A stretch of DNA of 64,000 nucleotides from Candidatus Ornithomonoglobus merdipullorum (GTDB lineage: Bacteria; Bacillota; Clostridia; UBA1381), in the NCBI GenBank assembly GCA_018714695.1, contig DVNB01000087.1, forward strand, positions 52,496-116,495, written 5' to 3'. Below, piece after piece: positions 16,382-23,353 of the stretch. Each line of letters starts with the position of its first letter. The stretch's first letter is position 1. The notes below the pieces were generated by a model. The model saw nothing but the letters and a program-made list of their open reading frames with translations, searched no databases and was not told the origin of the DNA. The position numbers and the translations under genes were made by a program.

Positions 16382-16816
16382 ATGGCTGATAAAAAAGAGA
16401 CGGTTGACAGGATAAGACGGTTCAACCGGTTTTACATGGCGTGTATCAGAGTGATGGACAGGACATATCTTGATTCCGAATATTCCGTAACGGAATCGAG
16501 GATTCTCTATGAGCTTTATGAGAACGGCGGCTGCAGCGCGAAGTATATAGCCGGTAAACTAAATATAGATAAGAGCTATCTGAGCAGGATATTAAAGAAA
16601 TTTATTGAAAAGGGACTGATCAAAAGGGCTGTTTCCAAGGAGGACTCAAGGTCGTTCAGCATTAGACTGACCGACAAGGGAAAAAAGCTTATATACGAGC
16701 TGAATGAGAGATCGGACAAACAGATAGGAGAGCTTCTTGCGGAGCTTACGAACGGCGAATGCGGGGAGATATGCAGTGCAATGGATATAATAACGTCCCA
16801 TTTGTCACGAAAATAA
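16382..16816 (+). CDS. MarR family transcriptional regulator
   Basis: A 144-aa dimeric winged-helix regulator. Residues 40-105 hold the DNA-binding part: VTESRILYELYENGGCSAKYIAG, then SYLSRILKKFIEKGLI and the wing KEDSRSFSIRLTDKGKKLI. Start at 16382 is supported by AAAGGAA and by its place 35 nt after the -10 box; the longer reading frame would begin in the promoter. It very likely binds the perfect palindrome at 16311-16339 and so controls itself and the acetyltransferase gene 17 nt downstream. The inducing ligand is unknown. Confidence 0.92.
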   Translation: MADKKETVDRIRRFNRFYMACIRVMDRTYLDSEYSVTESRILYELYENGGCSAKYIAGKLNIDKSYLSRILKKFIEKGLIKRAVSKEDSRSFSIRLTDKGKKLIYELNERSDKQIGELLAELTNGECGEICSAMDIITSHLSRK

Positions 16817-16833
16817 TGAAGGGAGATAATTTT

Positions 16834-17289
16834 ATGGAGATAATCGAGTATGACGAAAAATACAAGCAGGCATTTATAGATTTTAATACTGAATGGATAA
16901 TAAAATATTTCGGCTTTCTTGAGGAGGAGGATGTATACACATTCGAGCATGTAGAGGAGCTTTTGGGAAAAGGCTCTATGATATTTTTTGCTGTCGAGGA
17001 CGGCGTTCCGCTTGCGGCGTGCATGGCGGAGCCTATGGAAGGCGGTACATGGGAGCTGTGCAAACTCGGCGCGAACAGCGCCATACCGCATAAGGGCGTC
17101 GGCGAAGCTGTAGCAAGGGCGGCGATGGATTGGGCAAAGGCGCACGGCGCCGAGAGGATGTTTATCATAACGAATACAGTGCTCAAGGCGGCTATACATA
17201 TCTATGAAAAGCTTGGTTTCCGAGAGATAAAGCTTGATGATTACGGCTATAAAAGAGGGGATATAGCGTTTGAATGTATATTGGAATAA
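16834..17289 (+). CDS. GNAT family N-acetyltransferase
   Basis: A 151-aa acetyl-CoA-dependent transferase. The acetyl-CoA-binding turn is at LGANSAIPHKGVGEAVARAA (motif A, about residues 88-107), and FIITNTVLKAAIHIYEKLGF (about 111-136) gives the later strand and helix of the fold. Start has AGGGAG at normal spacing. It is the second gene of the MarR operon and is closed by a terminator. MarR-GNAT pairs or fusions are common; the substrate (antibiotic, polyamine or protein) cannot be told. Confidence 0.88.
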   Translation: MEIIEYDEKYKQAFIDFNTEWIIKYFGFLEEEDVYTFEHVEELLGKGSMIFFAVEDGVPLAACMAEPMEGGTWELCKLGANSAIPHKGVGEAVARAAMDWAKAHGAERMFIITNTVLKAAIHIYEKLGFREIKLDDYGYKRGDIAFECILE

Positions 17290-17291
17290 GC

Positions 17292-17339
17292 AAACGGTGA
17301 CAGAGAAACATGAACGGTCTCTCTGTCGTTGTTTTTTTT
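17292..17339 (+). terminator. Terminator of the MarR-GNAT operon
   Basis: GACAGAGA and TCTCTGTC as the core stem with flanking AACG/CGTT pairing, followed by TTTTTTTT. Confidence 0.85.
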
Positions 17340-17350
17340 GTACACTATAT

Positions 17351-17698
17351 TTAAAATTTGTATTCTTTAATCATTTTTATACATTGTTTCAGCATTTTCA
17401 GTTGATTTGTGCTCATAGTCGAAATATCGGATTTCATCATAGTTAAAAACGTATTGATATGATTTTCTTCAACGCCTTCAAGCAATGCGTCAATAGGTAT
17501 GTCCAACTCTTTAGCTATCATTATAATTGTATCAAAATAAGGGATATGACGTCCTGCTTCTAATCTCGATAAATGCTTGGGTGACAAGCCGACTTTTTCG
17601 GCAAGTTTCTCCTGTGTGAGTTTTTTACATTCCCTGTAATAGCGTATATTTTTGCCGATATTAACGAACATTTCATTTTTCTTTTCATCATCAATCAT
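17351..17698 (-). CDS. XRE family helix-turn-helix regulator
   Basis: A 115-aa DNA-binding protein. The HTH spans about residues 12-72: IGKNIRYYRECKKLTQEKLAEK, then GLSPKHLSRLEAGRHIPYFDTIIMIAKELDI, a classic Cro/C1-type fold. The C-terminal 40 residues (MMKSDISTMSTNQLKMLKQCIKMI) are helical and may dimerise. Low GC like its divergent neighbour at 17977. The 278-nt gap between them is AT-rich and probably contains promoters for both, so it may regulate that gene; not demonstrated. Confidence 0.9.
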   Translation of the reverse strand: MIDDEKKNEMFVNIGKNIRYYRECKKLTQEKLAEKVGLSPKHLSRLEAGRHIPYFDTIIMIAKELDIPIDALLEGVEENHINTFLTMMKSDISTMSTNQLKMLKQCIKMIKEYKF

Positions 17699-17976
17699 AA
17701 CAAAGCATTCTCCATTATTAGTTAATATAATAATTATAATATATCATCAGTAAGTGTATAACCTTATCGATGATAATATTTTGATAAAAATTCATTATTA
17801 ATATCACTTTTTATCTTTATTTTTCCCTATGAATATGGTATAATAATAAATAAGGCAACTTGAATACAGAAATTATTATGAAATGATTACATGTTTTTTG
17901 CATGAGTAAATTTTTTGAACACGATATGGCAATAGGTTGCCGTGACATATTTTATATGAATGAAAGGATAATGACT

Positions 17977-19026
17977 ATGTATGCATTTAACGGAAAACGC
18001 ACAAATATATTGATCATAACGGACAGATTGCTGCACACGGCTGAGCTGTTACGTGATTTTCTGAATAATTACGATGATATTGATTGTAATTTGATACATT
18101 CATTGAATGATTTTGCTCCGGACGAAACAGGAATACCCGATATACTGATCTCTGCGGGATATTTAGAAAATATTGATAATTGGGGCATTGTAGAAAGTGT
18201 AAGGCGATCAAATTCGTCGGCTATCTGTATTCTCTGGGGGATGGTGGATTCATGTATAATAGATTTCACTGACAAATATAATTTCAACGAGTGGTTTGAA
18301 CGGACAAGACCTTTTGAGGATCTTTTAGAGCATATTCGAGAATTTGAAGATGATATATATGAATATAACTCGATCGGTATCGACTTGTGTTCAGAGCTGT
18401 TATTTTCGGATGACGATTACCATATAATCGCTTATACAGGCAATATGATAAAAGTAAACTTATTGGGCATCTTTCCTTTGGGGAAAATACGCATGAAAGG
18501 GTTCCCGTACAAGGCTGTATATGTAGAAAAATCTGAAACAAAATATATGTCGTGTTACAGCATTAAAAATAAGACAATTTTTCTAAAGGATCTATGTATA
18601 AAAAATCACTCCGTGAAACTGCCTGCGTTAAACGGCGTCGCGCCGGATTCGGAGAATTACATCAAAGAGGGGCATGTTTATAAAGGGATAAATATGCCGT
18701 TAAAATACACCGGCAGTATAGTGATCGGAAAGGATCATAAAGAAATAAGAAAGAACGAAGATAATTGTATATTGAACCGGATGTTCGGGTGGAAAAAACT
18801 TTTTATGTTGGAGCTTGAAAACGGTAAAATGACAGGTATCAAAGATCTGTCACGGATTTCGAAGCGCATACGCAGATTACAGGTGCTATTTCCTGTGCTG
18901 CCGTATATAACCGGATATTCTCCGCTTCTGAAACGTATGTGGATGGATAACAGGTATTGCAATGAGCCTCCGCAAAAGCTGTATCGGTATTATACCGAGT
19001 ATATCAAGTTTTGCAAAAATATATAG
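17977..19026 (+). CDS. Unrecognised protein with a receiver-like N-terminus
   Basis: I do not recognise this 349-aa protein. The N-terminal 115 residues alternate strands and helices like a response-regulator receiver (TNILIITDRLLHTAELLRDFL; IPDILISAGYL; SAICILWGMVD) but lack a convincing phosphoacceptor triad, so a degenerate receiver is possible. The middle part is beta-rich and Tyr/Lys-rich; the C-terminal part is basic (RISKRIRRLQVLFPVLPYI). No signal peptide. The start at 17977 is chosen for the GAAAGG 9 nt upstream; the same AAAGGATAATGACT context precedes the flavodiiron gene. Composition is clearly more AT-rich than flanking genes, which suggests transfer. Divergent from an XRE regulator. 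Confidence 0.75.
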   Translation: MYAFNGKRTNILIITDRLLHTAELLRDFLNNYDDIDCNLIHSLNDFAPDETGIPDILISAGYLENIDNWGIVESVRRSNSSAICILWGMVDSCIIDFTDKYNFNEWFERTRPFEDLLEHIREFEDDIYEYNSIGIDLCSELLFSDDDYHIIAYTGNMIKVNLLGIFPLGKIRMKGFPYKAVYVEKSETKYMSCYSIKNKTIFLKDLCIKNHSVKLPALNGVAPDSENYIKEGHVYKGINMPLKYTGSIVIGKDHKEIRKNEDNCILNRMFGWKKLFMLELENGKMTGIKDLSRISKRIRRLQVLFPVLPYITGYSPLLKRMWMDNRYCNEPPQKLYRYYTEYIKFCKNI

Positions 19027-19039
19027 GTTTGGTAAATTC

Positions 19040-19087
19040 AAACAGCGGTACAGATAAAGCCGATCGGCTTTATCTGTACCGCTGTTT
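19040..19087. terminator. Perfect 48-nt palindrome, bidirectional terminator
   Basis: Two 24-nt arms with no mismatch, AAACAGCGGTACAG... on the left, with A- and T-rich ends on both sides. It lies between the convergent genes at 17977 and 19091 and can stop transcription both ways. Confidence 0.9.
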
Positions 19088-19090
19088 TAC

Positions 19091-20506
19091 TTATTGCACC
19101 TCAAGTGTAAATTCAAATTTCGTCACTCCGGATTTGCCGTCCTCAAGGGGAGTACAGCTTACATTTATCGTCTGGTTATGCAGACGGATGATATTGTGCA
19201 CAAGCGAGAGACCCAGTCCTGCACCGGATCTGTCCTTGTTGCGCGACTTGTCGGTCTTGAAGAACCTGTCAAAAAGGTTTTTCATGTCGGTTTCGGATAT
19301 GATGTCACCGGTATCCGAAACCGATACATGTGCCTTTCCGCGCTCTATCCATGTGTGTATCTGTATCTCCGTGCCCTCGTAACAGAATTTTATCGCATTG
19401 TCAAGCAGATTAAGAACAACACGCTGTATCTGGTACTTGTCGCCGAGTGTTATCAGCCTGTCTGGACGGAAATCCACGTTTACCTCAAGACGCTTGTCGT
19501 CTATCCTCGATTCAAGGCTTATCAGGCATTTGCATATAAGATCGTTTATATCGAATGATGTTATATCGAGCTTGAACGTGTCCGATGACATCTTAGACAT
19601 TTCCAGCATATCGTTTACAAGTCTTGTAAGACGTGTCGATTCCTCAAGAACTATCTTAAGATAATCGTCCCGCTTGTCATCGGGGATCGTGCCGTCAAGC
19701 ATGCCCTGAACAAAGCCCGAAATGCTCGTCATAGGCGTTCTGAGCTCGTGGGAGACATCGGAAACGAAGCTTTGCCTCTGCTTTTCCGATTTTTCGATCG
19801 AGCTTGCCATAAAGTTGAAGGTCGATGACAGCTGACCTATCTCGTCGTGGCTCGTCACCTCGACTCGTTCACCGAAATTACCCGCGGCTATCATCTGCGC
19901 CGCCTTATTTATCTTTATTATAGGCGCCGAGATCTTTTTCGCCTGTATATACACAAGGATAAAGGCGAAAAGCATGGCAAACGAGCATGAGAATATGAAC
20001 ATCATAATAAGCTCCATGACCGTGCGCCGCAGCTCATCAACATGTTTGGCGAAAAATACCGCTCCTATAATGTTATCCTTGTATATCATAGGGAAGCCTA
20101 CGCTCAACACCTTTTTTTCGTAAAAGCCGCTGAAATCGCTTCGGTGGACCGTGGTACGGTTAAGATTTACACAGTCCATGAGCTCCTTCGGTACCGCGCG
20201 TATCCCGCATGTGCTGTCAAACACCTCTCCGTCGCGGTTTACTACCGTAATATCGGAAAGCGTGAATTTTGACCATGAGTAGAGTATCTGTGAAAAAGCG
20301 TATGCGGATCTTGCGTCTGTCTGCTCGATCTGCAGCGCGCCCGCCCAATATTCAACGGTGTGCGCGACCGAGACCATCGTCTCTATCTGTTTTCGCGTGT
20401 TGAACCGCGAGAAAAATACAGACATCGCAACCGCGATCGTTGAAAACACGACGAGCAAAATAATGGCGTATGTCCAGAACATAAGCCCGAAAATGCTTTT
20501 ATGCAT
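19091..20506 (-). CDS. Membrane sensor histidine kinase
   Basis: A 471-aa two-component sensor. Membrane helices at about 8-31 and 165-188 flank an extracytoplasmic domain of about 130 residues; HAMP at about 189-242; HisKA with phosphorylated His253 in VSHELRTPM; HATPase with NLLDNAIKF (N box), VSDTGDIIS (G1) and GAGLGLSLVHNI (G2). The start follows the response-regulator stop by 2 nt, so translation is coupled. It ends at a bidirectional terminator. The layout resembles PhoR/VicK-type kinases; the signal is unknown. It faces the ECF operon across 0.3 kb, so a link to envelope stress is plausible but not shown. Confidence 0.93.
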   Translation of the reverse strand: MHKSIFGLMFWTYAIILLVVFSTIAVAMSVFFSRFNTRKQIETMVSVAHTVEYWAGALQIEQTDARSAYAFSQILYSWSKFTLSDITVVNRDGEVFDSTCGIRAVPKELMDCVNLNRTTVHRSDFSGFYEKKVLSVGFPMIYKDNIIGAVFFAKHVDELRRTVMELIMMFIFSCSFAMLFAFILVYIQAKKISAPIIKINKAAQMIAAGNFGERVEVTSHDEIGQLSSTFNFMASSIEKSEKQRQSFVSDVSHELRTPMTSISGFVQGMLDGTIPDDKRDDYLKIVLEESTRLTRLVNDMLEMSKMSSDTFKLDITSFDINDLICKCLISLESRIDDKRLEVNVDFRPDRLITLGDKYQIQRVVLNLLDNAIKFCYEGTEIQIHTWIERGKAHVSVSDTGDIISETDMKNLFDRFFKTDKSRNKDRSGAGLGLSLVHNIIRLHNQTINVSCTPLEDGKSGVTKFEFTLEVQ

Positions 20507-20508
20507 AA

Positions 20509-21195
20509 TTATCGCACCTCGAATTTATATCCGACTCCCCATACGGTCTTGAGCTGCCAGTTAGCCTCAACGCCCTCGAGCTTTTCGCGCAGACGCTTGA
20601 TGTGAACATCGACCGTTCTTGAGTTGCCGAAGTAGTCAAAGCCCCAGACCTCCTCGAGCAGCTGCTCTCGCGTGAACACTCTGTTCGGGTTTGAAGCGAG
20701 AAAATACAGAAGCTCAAGCTCCTTTGGAGGGATCTCGAGTATCTTACCGTCTATCTTCAGCTCATAATTTGCAAGATTGACCTCAAGCTTATCATATGTT
20801 ATACATTCGCCGTCGCTCATTCTGTTCTTGCTGTCGCTGCGGCGGAGTATTGCTTTGATCCTCGCTATGAGCTCCTTCGGTTCGAACGGTTTAACGATGT
20901 AATCGTCCGCCCCGAGCTCAAGACTCAGCACCTTGTCAAAGGTCTCGCCCTTGGCTGTGAGCATTATTATAGGCACGTCCGAGGTTTTTCTGATCTCGCG
21001 GCATACCTGATTGCCGTCCATTTCAGGCATCATTATATCCAGAATGATTATCGACGGCTTTTCGCGTTTGAAAACATCTAGCGCTTCCCTGCCGTTGTTC
21101 GCTGTGCAAACCTTGTAATCTTCTTTTTCAAGATAGAGCTTTATAAGCTTTACGATGTTTTCGTCATCGTCTACAACCAATACCTTTACAGCCAT
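20509..21195 (-). CDS. OmpR-family response regulator
   Basis: A 228-aa regulator paired with the kinase that follows. Receiver domain residues 3-118: acidic pocket Asp10-Asp11, phosphoacceptor Asp53 in LDIMMPEMDG, Thr at IIMLTAK and Lys in IVKPFEP. The winged-helix DNA-binding domain (about 130-226) has PPKELELLYFLASNPN, REQLLEEVWG and RTVDVHIKRLREKL. The start at 21195 has AGGGAG upstream. A promoter reading leftward is at 21279-21306. Intact. Confidence 0.95.
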   Translation of the reverse strand: MAVKVLVVDDDENIVKLIKLYLEKEDYKVCTANNGREALDVFKREKPSIIILDIMMPEMDGNQVCREIRKTSDVPIIMLTAKGETFDKVLSLELGADDYIVKPFEPKELIARIKAILRRSDSKNRMSDGECITYDKLEVNLANYELKIDGKILEIPPKELELLYFLASNPNRVFTREQLLEEVWGFDYFGNSRTVDVHIKRLREKLEGVEANWQLKTVWGVGYKFEVR

Positions 21196-21278
21196 ATTTC
21201 ATACACTCCCTTTACTTAAAAATCGTTTGTCTGCCCGAGCGGGTCAGACATCATGGTATGATCATATTCATTGTGTAT

Positions 21279-21306
21279 ATTATACCATATGGATGAGCAA
21301 TGTTAA
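21279..21306 (-). promoter_or_regulatory. Promoter of the two-component operon at 19-21 kb
   Basis: Read leftward: TTAACA (21306-21301) and TATAAT (21284-21279), 16-nt spacing, 84 nt before the response-regulator start. Confidence 0.6.
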
Positions 21307-21372
21307 AGTGTTTTTCATAAATTTTTTAAGAATTATTTATGAATAAAATTTTTTACATTGAAAAACAGGGCG

Positions 21373-21401
21373 TTTACAAATCCGAAAAAATGTGATACAA
21401 T
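21373..21401 (+). promoter_or_regulatory. Promoter before the ECF sigma gene
   Basis: TTTACA at 21373-21378 and TACAAT at 21396-21401, 17-nt spacing. ECF operons are often self-activated from a second promoter of different type (AAC near -35); no unambiguous one was seen. Confidence 0.6.
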
Positions 21402-21522
21402 TATACGGTAAAATTTTTTTAGATCACTGCAACCTTTTACGGGTCTGATCCGTATTAATAGTGAAGGCGGTGACAAAACTCTTTCGGAAGGGATTCCGAT
21501 GTACGTACGGGAGGAAGGCACG

Positions 21523-22011
21523 ATGTATCGGTATACATATGACGATATAGCCGACAAGTATATAGACACCGTCTATAGGCTTGCTTTGTCACGCACAAAA
21601 TCACCCGAGAATGCGGAGGACATAACGCAGGAGGTCTTCTTGAAGCTTATGCAGACCAATAAGAAGTTCGACAGTGAGGAGCACGTAAAGGCATGGCTCC
21701 TGAGGGTCACGATAAATTGTACAAAGGATCTGTTTTTATCGTCGTGGTTCCGGAAAACGGAAGCGCTTGACGACAACCTGAGCTTTGAGCATGAGGAAAA
21801 GAGCGATCTCTACTACGCGCTGATGAGGCTTCCGCAGAAGTACAGGACAGTCATACATCTACACTATTACGAAGGCTATTCCGTAAAGGAGATCGCGGAT
21901 ATGACTAAGACGGCGGAGGGAACAGTGAAATCACAGCTGCACCGCGGGCGCGATATGCTTAAAAGTCTTATGAGAGAGGAGGTGAGCGGCATTGGACGAG
22001 AGAGAATTTGA
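21523..22011 (+). CDS. ECF-type RNA polymerase sigma factor
   Basis: A 162-aa group IV sigma factor. Region 2 (about 8-70) includes ENAEDITQEVFLKLMQ; region 4 (about 95-150) holds LPQKYRTVIHLHYYEGYSVKEIAD and TAEGTVKSQLHRGRDML. The ATG at 21523 has GGGAGG 8 nt before it, giving a normal N-terminus; an upstream in-frame ATG has no ribosome binding site. Its end overlaps the next gene by 20 nt, typical of sigma/anti-sigma pairs. It should direct polymerase to envelope-response promoters, including probably its own operon. Confidence 0.94.
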   Translation: MYRYTYDDIADKYIDTVYRLALSRTKSPENAEDITQEVFLKLMQTNKKFDSEEHVKAWLLRVTINCTKDLFLSSWFRKTEALDDNLSFEHEEKSDLYYALMRLPQKYRTVIHLHYYEGYSVKEIADMTKTAEGTVKSQLHRGRDMLKSLMREEVSGIGRERI

Positions 22012-23284
22012 TGACAGAGAGTTCGGTGAAGAATACAAAAGGATGTTTGACGGCATCCGCGCAAGTGACGAGCTCAGGCGCAGGATAGCGGAGCTGCCGA
22101 ACAAGGCTCGCAGGCGCAGGACTCATGATCTGAGGCCGTATATAGCTGCGGCGGGGGCGGCTGCGGCGGGACTCACGATATTTGCGGCAGTGCATAATTA
22201 TGATCCCGGCGCCGGTGATGACGGCGTTATATCCGAGACCGTTGCAACATCTACGGAGAGACCCGGCAGAGGGGACAGAAGTGCCGCTCTGCCTCCGATA
22301 AGCACACCGGAGATCTCGGGAGAAGCACAGGCAACGGCAGCTCCCGCGGCATCTGCCGCAGAGACACAGGCGGCATCTGCCGCAGAGACACAGGCGGCAG
22401 CTCCGCAGCAGCAAAGCAGCGGAGGCTCGGATACTTCAAAGACCACCGAGGATTATATGAGGGAGGCGCTTGAGAAATACGGCGGCTCTTCGGCGGAAAG
22501 CGGCGCGGTGAAGCCCGGAACGGAGCAGGGGGATGATATCCGGGGCGGTAACGATGCCGGCTCGAATACAGTTCCGGACGAGAGCTCAGGCGGCAGTGTC
22601 TATTTTGAGGCAGAGAGCGGCGCTTCCGAAACGGAGCCGGCGCAGGAGGATGCAGCGGTATCTTCCGCGGCGGCGGTACCGTTTGGAGCTTCTTCTGCAG
22701 CTGATATGCAGAATGGAGGCTCTGCCAAGGTAAATGATGAGGAGACGGCCGATGCACCGGCGCTCAGATCGGTAAGCGGAAATGGAGTTGTGCTCAATAT
22801 GAATCCGCCGTCAGTGTACGCGGCGTATGAGGCGCAGTATTACGGCGTTGACGCGGGCGTTGCCGTGAATGCTGAATATGGTTATGAAACGTGGGATAAC
22901 GAACGGTATTTTGAATATATAGGCTCGGACTTGATCGAAAAGACGGTGCTTCCGGAGGACTTTGCATATACGGGGGACACCGAGGCGGGATTTATGGTGG
23001 ATGAAAACGGAGTACCGATGCACGACAGCAGAATATTTGTCTTTGAGGGCGGCAGCGGAAGATTTGTAAGCATAATGACGTCAAGGGACACGGTGTATGC
23101 CGACACATATCTTACGGATGATGCGCTTGCAAAGAGTGACATATGCGGCACCGACGCGGTAGTTTTCGATATGAGCGGAGCGTATAAGTGTTATATGGTA
23201 TATGGCGGAGTCTCGTATATAATAGATGCGGAAGGGACTGACGAGGAGGAGCTTGCGGCTTTGCTGGCGTCTCTGGCTTCATAA
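21992..23284 (+). CDS. Membrane anti-sigma factor with long extracellular stalk
   Basis: A 430-aa protein positioned as the anti-sigma partner. Residues 1-45 are cytosolic and acidic-basic (EEYKRMFDGIRASDELRRRI), one membrane helix lies at about 49-66, and about 230 extracellular residues of low complexity (Ala/Ser/Gln/Glu/Gly) form a stalk. The last 130 residues look folded (ETWDNERYFEYIGSDLIEK; AVVFDMSGAYKCYMVYGGV), similar in feel to DUF4367-type sensor ends of Firmicutes anti-sigma factors. It starts with TTG, with GAGGAGGTG upstream, 20 nt inside the sigma gene. A perfect 24-nt tandem repeat lies in the stalk. No Zn-anti-sigma HxxxCxxC motif is seen. Confidence 0.82.
   Translation: MDEREFDDREFGEEYKRMFDGIRASDELRRRIAELPNKARRRRTHDLRPYIAAAGAAAAGLTIFAAVHNYDPGAGDDGVISETVATSTERPGRGDRSAALPPISTPEISGEAQATAAPAASAAETQAASAAETQAAAPQQQSSGGSDTSKTTEDYMREALEKYGGSSAESGAVKPGTEQGDDIRGGNDAGSNTVPDESSGGSVYFEAESGASETEPAQEDAAVSSAAAVPFGASSAADMQNGGSAKVNDEETADAPALRSVSGNGVVLNMNPPSVYAAYEAQYYGVDAGVAVNAEYGYETWDNERYFEYIGSDLIEKTVLPEDFAYTGDTEAGFMVDENGVPMHDSRIFVFEGGSGRFVSIMTSRDTVYADTYLTDDALAKSDICGTDAVVFDMSGAYKCYMVYGGVSYIIDAEGTDEEELAALLASLAS
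22347..22394 (+). repeat. Two perfect 24-nt tandem units in the anti-sigma stalk
   Basis: The unit CGGCATCTGCCGCAGAGACA plus CAGG occurs at 22347-22370 and 22371-22394, adding eight residues (AASAAETQ-type) per copy. A third partial unit follows. A likely site of slippage. Confidence 0.9.
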
Positions 23285-23353
23285 GGTGATACTGTTGGAT
23301 AGGTAACAAAGGACAATGGCCGCGGCGGCTGCCGCGGAGACAGGGAGATCGAC

